From Isoetes taiwanensis (taxonomy: Eukaryota; Streptophyta; Lycopodiopsida; Isoetales; Isoetaceae), in contig JAJEKV010000285.1 in assembly GCA_021234155.1 (NCBI GenBank), positions 64,001-128,000 of the forward strand: a stretch of DNA of 64,000 bases, in the 5' to 3' direction. This document shows, piece after piece, positions 56,990 through 64,000 of this stretch. Numbering within the stretch: position 1 is the stretch's first letter; each line of letters opens with the position of its first letter. The notes under the pieces are model-generated. The model searched no databases. It was not told where the DNA came from and saw only the letters and a program-made list of their open reading frames with translations. The position numbers and the translations under genes were made by a program.

Positions 56990-58870
56990 CAAATACCAAC
57001 ACACTTCAAAAATAAAAAAGAAGATATCTTCTGTCTTATTTTGGGATGGGGTTGGAAATCGCGCCAGGGAATGCGGGGTGCGATGTTCCCCCTCCCCCTG
57101 TGGGATTTTTTGAGTTGTCTCTGCCGAGCCAAGGAAGACCCAAGATTACTGGCGCAGCTAGCAATGAGATTGAAGGAAGATGCTCCTTGGAACAGAACTT
57201 GAAAAGGTGTAGTACACTTTATGACCGTGCTCGAGGAGATCTCACGTCCATCAATCACACCGTCAGAACTGAGGTGTTCAACCCTGCTTCTAGGGATGGC
57301 GTGCTTAGAAGCAAATGCACTATCCATGAAACAAGCGTTTGCAGCACTATCAAGTTGCGCCTATCCATGCTTCTAACATCTCGATCTCTTACTTCAATGA
57401 TATATAGATGGAAAACTCCTTACTAACCTTCTCAGAAGAAATAAACCCTTCACTACATATGGGGAGAGTCTGAAGAATGACGGCCAGTCGTCGAAAGATT
57501 CCAACTGTGGACTGGTTCTTGATTTTTTCTGACTTAATTGGGTGCTTAACAGGACATTCACAAGTGATTTGACCAGCCCCACCACATGGCATCAGGTGGG
57601 CCTATCAATTCCATGACATCCAAGACATAACCTTCCCTAATCATGTGCTCACGAGGTATTGTATTACGACCACAAACTGCATTCCACTGTAGATGCCAAG
57701 TTCGCTATAACTTTCTAGCGGTGCTTATTGTTTCTTCGAACCACCCATTTGTTCTTGCAAAGTCATAGAAATTCTAGTAAGGTCAGTTGCAATTTGAGAA
57801 ATGGAAAAGTGCGATGCAGACACTAAATTCGTTGCCACATAGTCCACGTATCATTGGCAGTAGAATTGGTGCTACTCCTGTACCTTGAAGAAACCAAGAT
57901 GTTTGAATGGACCTTTCGGGCACCTACCAGATTTCATTTTATGTGTCTGCGTGCCAACCATAGTCTGCAACCTCTCCATAGCAACATTTTCATTACCCTC
58001 CTTCTTTATCTGATCAAACATAAGCCTATTGCACTTTTGAAGGAGATTTAATGCTAAGGTGTGCATAAGATGTGCAAACAACATGAGAACCATGGAGAAA
58101 TATCATATGGTTGATACTTGAAGATGCCTGGTTGAAGATAAATCCATCTGACCTAGATAAGAACATTTAACCTATAGTAAATGCAAATTTAATGTTTATT
58201 TTGGGGATGAAGTAAATAATTTAGGGTCGATTATAATTACCAAGTTTTTATATAAGGCAAGTCTGTCCAATTTGGATCCAGTATTCACTTGAAACTTGGT
58301 CCAATATGTTTTCTACAAATTCTATTGTATATAATCGATGCAAGACCAACTGCTGGAACTATGCGAATAAAAATCCAAGATATATAGCTGTTTCAAAGAG
58401 ATTCGATCGATCTATTTGGTGGAGACAAAGGTTTATAAAGCTTTTCTTTTTTCTTTTTTCTTTTGTATGAATTAAGGCAGGTGCTAAGGCTATGACATGC
58501 ATGGATAGGGTTATAACTCTATGTAAAATCATCTGAACCTTTCTAAGATGACTATATTAATGGTAACAGCTCATATTGAATTGATCGGCTGGGTACTAAT
58601 TGGGAATCTTTTTAAATATCTGTCAACAGCTAAAATAATGCATTGGGTATGTGTGTGTGTGTTCTATAATATTATGTGTTGTATATGTGTGTTCTATAAT
58701 ATTGGTTTCACAGCAAAACACACAAACCTTTCCAAGCTGTTTGCATTTATTGCGCCCGCTCTCCATTTTCAAACCCTTTTGTGGCTCAGCTCCGTCGTTA
58801 CTTCTCAATGCAATGGGCGAGTTTTTTCCAACACGAGAGCCGAGCCTAAGCTTTCTTGCTTCAGCTATTC
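56990..58870. other. No supported gene
   Basis: A minus-strand frame at 56968-57327 and a plus-strand frame at 57046-57426 overlap. Neither shows a domain. 57380-58090 looks like worn coding DNA (minus-strand RCPKGPFKHLGFFKVQE) but cannot be placed. A GTGTGTTCTATAATATT duplication lies near 58655-58700. Confidence 0.4.
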
Positions 58871-58879
58871 TTCTAATGC

Positions 58880-60171
58880 CTACAAGCAGAGTTGCTCAAG
58901 TGGGCAGGACAGCCCATGGTGCCCGTCCTTGCTGCACTGTTCAACAGGGCGCTGCAAGAGGGTTTTCCCCGGTCATGGACCACAAGCAGGGTTGTTCCGA
59001 TCTACAAGGCAGGGGACCCACACTGTCCAGCCAATTACCGAACCATCATAGTCAGCTCAGTGTTTGCCAAGCAGTGCGTGGGCATTCTCGAACAGCAGGT
59101 AACCAGATGGGCAGAGGCAGCGGAAGTCAGGGCACTTACCCAGGTAGGCTTCCGACCCTGACATTTGACCATTGATCACATCTTCACACTCAGGGCCCTG
59201 GTCGAGGACAGCAGGAACCGTCGGGAGGACCTGTATTGCTGTTTTGTGGACTTTGCAAAAGCTTTCGACACAGTACCCCAGGAAAAGTTGTGGGCCAGAT
59301 TGCACCATCTGGGGCTCCCTATAGATCTGCAGAACGCAGTGTACAGACTGTATGAGAGCTGCACAGGCCGCATGCAACCGGAATGACAGTCATTTTCCAG
59401 TAGCATTGAGTTAGGCAAGGTTGTCCTCTCTCATCCACACTCTTTGGACTTTACATTGACCAGTTGGAAGCCTGGCTTGCTGCCAATGGGGGGGATGGTA
59501 TACAGCTCTTGCACCAGGTCATCCGGCAGCTCATCTATGCGGATGATGTGGACCTCTTGGCCCATACACCAAAGGGCATGCAGGCACACCTAGATGCCCT
59601 GGCACACTACAAACAGCACATAAACCCCACCCTGGTTCGAGGCGTTCTCAGTTGCCCATGAAGAAGCGCAGGATCATCGCGTCCATTCGAACAAGGGCCC
59701 ACCATCTTCGGCTTGAAACGGGTCGGTGGGTTGGAGAGCCGCGCCAGGACAGGCTTTGTCTGTGTTGCCCCCTCGGGATTGTTGAGGATGAAAGTCATGC
59801 CTTCCAGAGCTGTCCAGCCTATAGTAAGATTCGGACTCGCTACATTCTCTTGGTGCGACCTGGTCTGCCCCTGCACGAGCTACTTAGTACACCGTCAATC
59901 CCTTGGCTCCTACCTCCAGGAGGTTTTGGATCTGCGGACTCACCTCTGCCCCCGGGCGCCTACCTGAGGTGCCGGGAATTCATGTGTATATGTATATTTG
60001 TACAGCTGCCAGCAGGCTTGTTGCTGCGACGGTTTTTCCCTCCTAAGGGGGGGTTTTTTAATCCGGGTAGCAACGGGCTTGCTGCACCCATGTAATTTGG
60101 GTCCCATAGGCCGATTGGCCTCCGCGGACGATAAAAGAACCTTCCTCCCTCCCTCCCTCCCTCCCTCAAAG
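58880..60171 (+). mobile_element. Decayed LINE (RT and C-terminal parts)
   Basis: The RT begins in the frame from 58892 (ALFNRALQEGFPRSW, VVPIYKAGDPHCPANYRTI). An in-frame TGA at about 59160 interrupts it before IDHIFTLRALVEDSR and CCFVDFAKAFDTVPQEKLW. After a frameshift comes RQGCPLSSTLFGLYID and the catalytic IYADDVDLL. An internal deletion then joins directly to KKRRIIASIRTRAHHLRLE and the Cys/His motif CLCCPLG...DESHAFQSCPAY, as in the 15.75-kb copy. The 3' UTR stem-loop (60016-60078) and CCATAGGCCGATTGG precede a (CCTC)n tail at about 60144-60171. The element is inactive. Confidence 0.88.
60016..60078 (+). other. LINE 3' UTR stem-loop, copy 3
   Basis: The outer arm GCTTGTTGCTGC (60016-60027) pairs with GTAGCAACGGGC (60067-60078) over 12 bp using three G-U pairs. 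Between the arms lie GGTTTTTCCC and GGGGTTTTTTAATCC, as in copies 1 and 2. Confidence 0.65.
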
Positions 60172-60179
60172 ATAATTTC

Positions 60180-61050
60180 TATTGAAGTTTTATTGGTGAG
60201 ATTGTTCCAAAGAGGAAACATTATCTTTTGCATCAAAACTCAAATTGAGTTATTGCTAGAGCAATCAGACTAGACACCAAGGTACCTAAATTTTCTTGAA
60301 TACAATTTGAAGGGTCTATTAACTCTGCATATATGATGAAGTCGCCATTTTTCCAGGCAAAACTATTGGTACTTTCGTATCATTTTATAGGAAGGATTTG
60401 CTTTATGTGTTGAGCTTGAATACTAAATATCGTGAATGTTCTCTGCCATATCCATAACAGGGACATGTATGTTCTCATTTTAATCTATCTTTGTTCTATC
60501 TTTTAAAATTACATCATTTAAGATTGCCACCTCCAAATCCTTGGCTATTGCCATTTCTGTGACAAACTTCAATCCCTTTCTATTGTTCTGTTTCTTAGTG
60601 ATGCCTTCTCATCTTCTAAGCTGTGATTTTATTTTTGTGGATGATGTTTCTCATACAACATTTTGCATTTGCATGGCACCAAACCCATTTGAAGCTTTGC
60701 CCATTTTGAAGATGCGATATTTTTGTGGATTGTGCTGTATGCATCTTGCTTTAGTCTTCCAATGGATATACATTTTTTTAATACAATTGCAAGCACATAG
60801 AGGAGGTATTTTCTAGCATTGCAATTCTTTCCCATCTAGCATAAATTGATGTTCTTCAATGCTGCTTCAATGATGTTTAGATCGTCCAAAATTATTTGAA
60901 ATCTAAATAATTGCCAGAAGCAACTACATACTCCAATACACTATCAAATGTGTCCAACCATCTTTGCTATTCTATATAGTAGGATTGTGAACTTATGTTG
61001 ACATCTCCAGGTTTGCTAAGTCATGTAATTTCTTTTTTTTTTTTTTTCTT
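60180..61050. other. No supported gene
   Basis: AT-rich DNA ending in a poly-T run (about 61031-61048) that abuts a MITE. Open frames lack protein character. Confidence 0.5.
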
Positions 61051-61053
61051 TTA

Positions 61054-61302
61054 CATCCAACACTTTAAAATTAAACCCCCCCTGAAATCCCTTTGGCGTA
61101 GATAGCGATCCTTGTTTGTGGGGTATTCTTGTACAAATTTTGATATACTATATAACAAGATTTGAGGCAATGTACTAAATGATGTTGATTTTTTACGTAT
61201 TATATGATTTTAAGGTCTCTCACTGCCCTATGTCATCCCCGTATGAATATGCACCCAACCAAAGAGGGTTTCAGAGGGAATTTAATTTTAAAGTGTTGGA
61301 TG
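61054..61302. mobile_element. 249-bp MITE with TA target duplication
   Basis: The outer 22 bp are perfect inverted repeats (CATCCAACACTTTAAAATTA... with its complement ending GTTGGATG), and weaker pairing extends to about 48 bp (CCTTTGG/CCAAAGA). TA flanks each end (61052-61053 and 61303-61304), as in Tc1/mariner-type MITEs. It has no coding capacity. Confidence 0.75.
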
Positions 61303-61849
61303 TAATGGTTTGTATTAATTCAAAACAATTTTGTTTGGGGCCTAGGAAAACGTGGTGTGCAAATTAGAGAAAAGGGTATATATAGATATACAAAAATAGC
61401 AATGAAAATACTAGAATAAGCAAAGAAACAATATAACTTACAAAAAAACAATGAGATACAGGAAAGAAACAATAAGAAAGATATCCCGAGCAATAAGAAA
61501 TAGTTTTTTAAATTTGACATTGAAGTTTTACACGGCCCGTATTTAAGAGTTAAATCATAATAGGTTCACATGTGGTTTCGAAATTCAGAAAAATAAAATT
61601 TGAATATCAATGTCAAAATATAACATTTAAGAGAACTATTGGCATTACAAATCACCATAGTTTACAAGCTTGATACAAGAGACATCATTGACCAATTAAG
61701 CTTCCCCTTTGTATATCAAGCCCTTGCAAACTGCAAGGATGGGAAAGAGTACCATGTGTCATGCAGAAGCCAGCCATTGATTTCCATCAAATAAATTTTA
61801 AAATTTTAACAAAGCAAACAAACACTTTTAAACCAACAAGCTTTATTCG

Positions 61850-61910
61850 GCACTGCACATGCCAAATCTGATCACTTCAGCACTGCACATGCCAAACCTG
61901 ATCACTCTGA
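61850..61910. repeat. ~30-bp tandem duplication
   Basis: CACTGCACATGCCAAA(T/C)CTG followed by ATCACT occurs twice in succession. Confidence 0.8.
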
Positions 61911-62219
61911 GACATTTGAATGCAACAAGAATTTTAGATGGACTTACAGAATCTATATAGATTATAATAAAGGAGTGAGAATTGAGGGCTGCTTCAGATA
62001 TCATGCCGTGGACCTGCATATATTTTATAATCCTTCATTCTTGGTTAGAAACTACAAAGCACTGAGATGTACACAAAGCATCTAATAAAATATAAACACT
62101 GTAATAATACAGTTCGCTATAAACCCATGGAAGCAGAGGCATAAGCAAGAAAATTGAAATGACAATTAGGAGGCATTGCTAAAGAAGCCATAGAAGCAGG
62201 AAACTGAGAGCAAGATTGC

Positions 62220-62586
62220 ATGTCGGCGGTGGTAACCATGGAGGCCGAAATGCATGATCCCAATTATGGGACTGAATTACAAAGGAAACCACCTGATGCC
62301 ATACACCTCAGGAAGCTTACTGCAAGGGCTTTCCAACGCAGCAAACATCGCTCAAAACGGACACCCGAGATGGGAGATATCTGAGATTGAAGCAATATCA
62401 AAACTGATGGTAATCTTGGAGGCTGAAATAGATGATCCCAATTCTGGGACTGAAGTAGAGAGAAAATTACTTAACGCCATACATTCTTGGAAAGCTTACT
62501 GCAAAAACTTTCCAATGCATCAAATCGCTCGAAACGGATACCCAAAGAAGGAGATATCTGAGATTGAAGCAGCGCCAAAACCCTAG
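62220..62586 (+). pseudogene. Duplicated coding-like segment, 178-bp period
   Basis: The ATG at 62220 reads MSAVVTMEAEMHDPNYGTEL through unit 1 and stops early. Unit 2 (from 62410) reads VILEAEIDDPNSGTEVERKL, LNAIHSWKAYCKNFP and KKEISEIEAAPKP to the stop at 62586. A one-base deletion in unit 1 near 62312 puts the units out of frame. Acidic N-terminal motifs are duplicated. No known domain. Confidence 0.4.
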
Positions 62587-62617
62587 CCCCAGTGAGCTGC
62601 GCCATCACCAAATCAGC

Positions 62618-62726
62618 CAAGCCTTTATCTAATATTTATATACAACCACACACTCTCTCTTTTTTTTAGCCTTTATCTAATATTCACATACAACCAGACA
62701 ATCTCTCTCTGTTTTTTTTTTTTTAA
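62618..62726. repeat. ~54-bp tandem duplication
   Basis: AGCCTTTATCTAATATT, ACATACAACCA and CTCTCTCT run into T-tracts, twice. Confidence 0.8.
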
Positions 62727-62729
62727 ATC

Positions 62730-64000
62730 AATGGCCACGAAAAGGTGCACTCTAGAGGTACTATATATTTCTTGTACTATCTTCGCCATATGGACCTGAG
62801 GGTCTTAAATGGCGTGATTAATATATTATTATTTAGTACAATCAAACGAATACATCAACCAAATCATAGCAAATCCATTGAAAAGCATACAAAAAACACA
62901 AAGGAAACCCCCTGTTATTGTGTTATATGTTGAATATGCAAGTAAGGTTTAGAAAATGAAAAAAAAAAATTGAATTCTAGACTTCTGCGAGCTTCATACT
63001 TTGCGTTTCATGTACAGTTGTCATGGCAATGTTCGGTATTTGTTGAATAACACTTCATTTGCAAATCTAGGTGGAATCCAGTTCTACCAATAAAGGGATC
63101 ACCTAGTAAGACAAACGAGTCAATTGTTGAATTATTGGATAGAGATGTTGGAGACTCATTTGTTGTCTTTGTGTCTATCTATCTACAGGTCCATTTTGCC
63201 ATTTGCACAGTTCTTGTATTGCCTTTAATAATTATGCGCCAAAGAGAGGGTTAATGTTTCATGTGCAAATTAAATTACTATAGTGCTTGCGTGTCAAAGG
63301 ATCTGCTCTCTCCAGGAGGATTTTGTCAAGACAGAAAGGTATTGGGAGTCATCTTAAATAAAACGCAAGAAGATGCATGCGCATGAATTAGGGTATGAAT
63401 TTGCATTCAATACCTTAGGTATCTCTTTTATTAGATAGTTTTGTGTCAATTATTTTCCCTTTATAATCATCAATGCTTTTGGCTTTGAAATATTTTATGG
63501 TGATACTGCAAATATTTGCTTTATTCTTTTCAAAAATGTATGTGCTTTGTTAACCACCACTGATGTTACTTTATTTGATGGAATTGCATTTTCTTTATAT
63601 ATCTTTTATAATGTCTATGATCAATGAGAAGTTTTTCAGGAGATAAAAATGCAAAGAGATATCACCTGCGGGGCTAATTCTAACAACTTTAGCTTGCTTC
63701 TTGAACATTGTAATGAAAACAAGAAAACTAGCCACATAGCTCATTTACACTAAACTCATTTGTGTGACCTGTTAAGTAATCTCCGCAGCAGCTTCTTGAG
63801 ATCCAGCATCTGATGCATGCTATGTACTCTATTGTGTATCTTTGCTGCAACAAACATAGGATACAGAAGGAACTTCGGAAGGAAGTTCAGTAATTAATAC
63901 TAGAGTTGTCCCAGGGACCATTTTGGGTCCATGCACCATAAATGGTCCATCATATTCCCTGCCACTTAAACCCATATATCTCACAAGAGAAATTTTAATT
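62730..64000. other. No supported gene
   Basis: AT-rich terminal segment. No gene, repeat or RNA could be supported. Confidence 0.5.

Noticed and set aside
58623-58808. Small minus-strand frame over GT repeats
   Set aside because: Produced by the GTGTGT microsatellite and duplication.

Overview
The window reads as AT-rich, repeat-laden nuclear DNA of a land plant. The evidence is spliced genes with GT-AG introns, an ING1-type PHD gene, a GT16 N-glycan GlcNAc transferase, an NAD kinase fragment, Ty1-copia elements primed by the usual plant initiator-Met site, LINEs and large DNA transposons. A repeat-rich fern or similar lineage is my guess. No organelle gene, rRNA, convincing tRNA or CRISPR array was seen.

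Layout. 1-2.1 kb: a frameshifted histone H3/CENH3-like fragment, three GC-rich foldback repeats, and a TATA-driven but broken gene of unknown function. 4.9-7.3 kb: a complete seven-exon ING gene (228 aa) whose PHD finger keeps every zinc ligand and the H3K4me3-reading cage. 7.9-11.2 kb: repeats rich in heat-shock elements, a tandem repeat and an orphan ORF. 12.5-13.9 kb: an intact intron-free GnT-II (MGAT2) gene, followed by a truncated NAD kinase 3' end with a GC-AG intron. 15.75-19.8 kb: a 5'-truncated LINE and duplicated repeats. 20-29.5 kb and 55.85-56.8 kb: exons of one minus-strand multi-exon gene that I do not recognise, cut in two within an exon.

The centre (29.5-55.85 kb) resolves into nested insertions. 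A 4.6-kb Ty1-copia element (LTRs 55627-55847 and 29535-29745, 5-bp target duplication GCTTC) sits in an exon of that gene. Its RNase H region was hit twice by large terminal-inverted-repeat elements, each with a 4-bp target duplication: element A (41960-52087, 10.1 kb, ATTG) and element B (30020-41581, 11.6 kb, ATCG). Removing both with one duplication copy each restores the copia reading frame, which fixes the boundaries. Element A carries a FCP1/NLI-type HAD-like protein lacking the catalytic Asp, an SR/acidic protein, coiled-coil and Cys-rich exons, and arrays of GTGGTG/CACCAC. Element B carries a 32-bp-periodic array of a 16-bp palindrome, heat-shock-element clusters and a 2.1-kb gag-only copia derivative (duplication GAAAG). 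I recognise no transposase in either, so the superfamily is open.

The right flank (57-64 kb) holds a decayed LINE whose 3' stem-loop is shared, with compensatory changes, by two other loci in the window, then a TA-flanked MITE and small tandem duplications. The only clearly intact host genes are ING and GnT-II. Most of the rest is mobile DNA or its debris.
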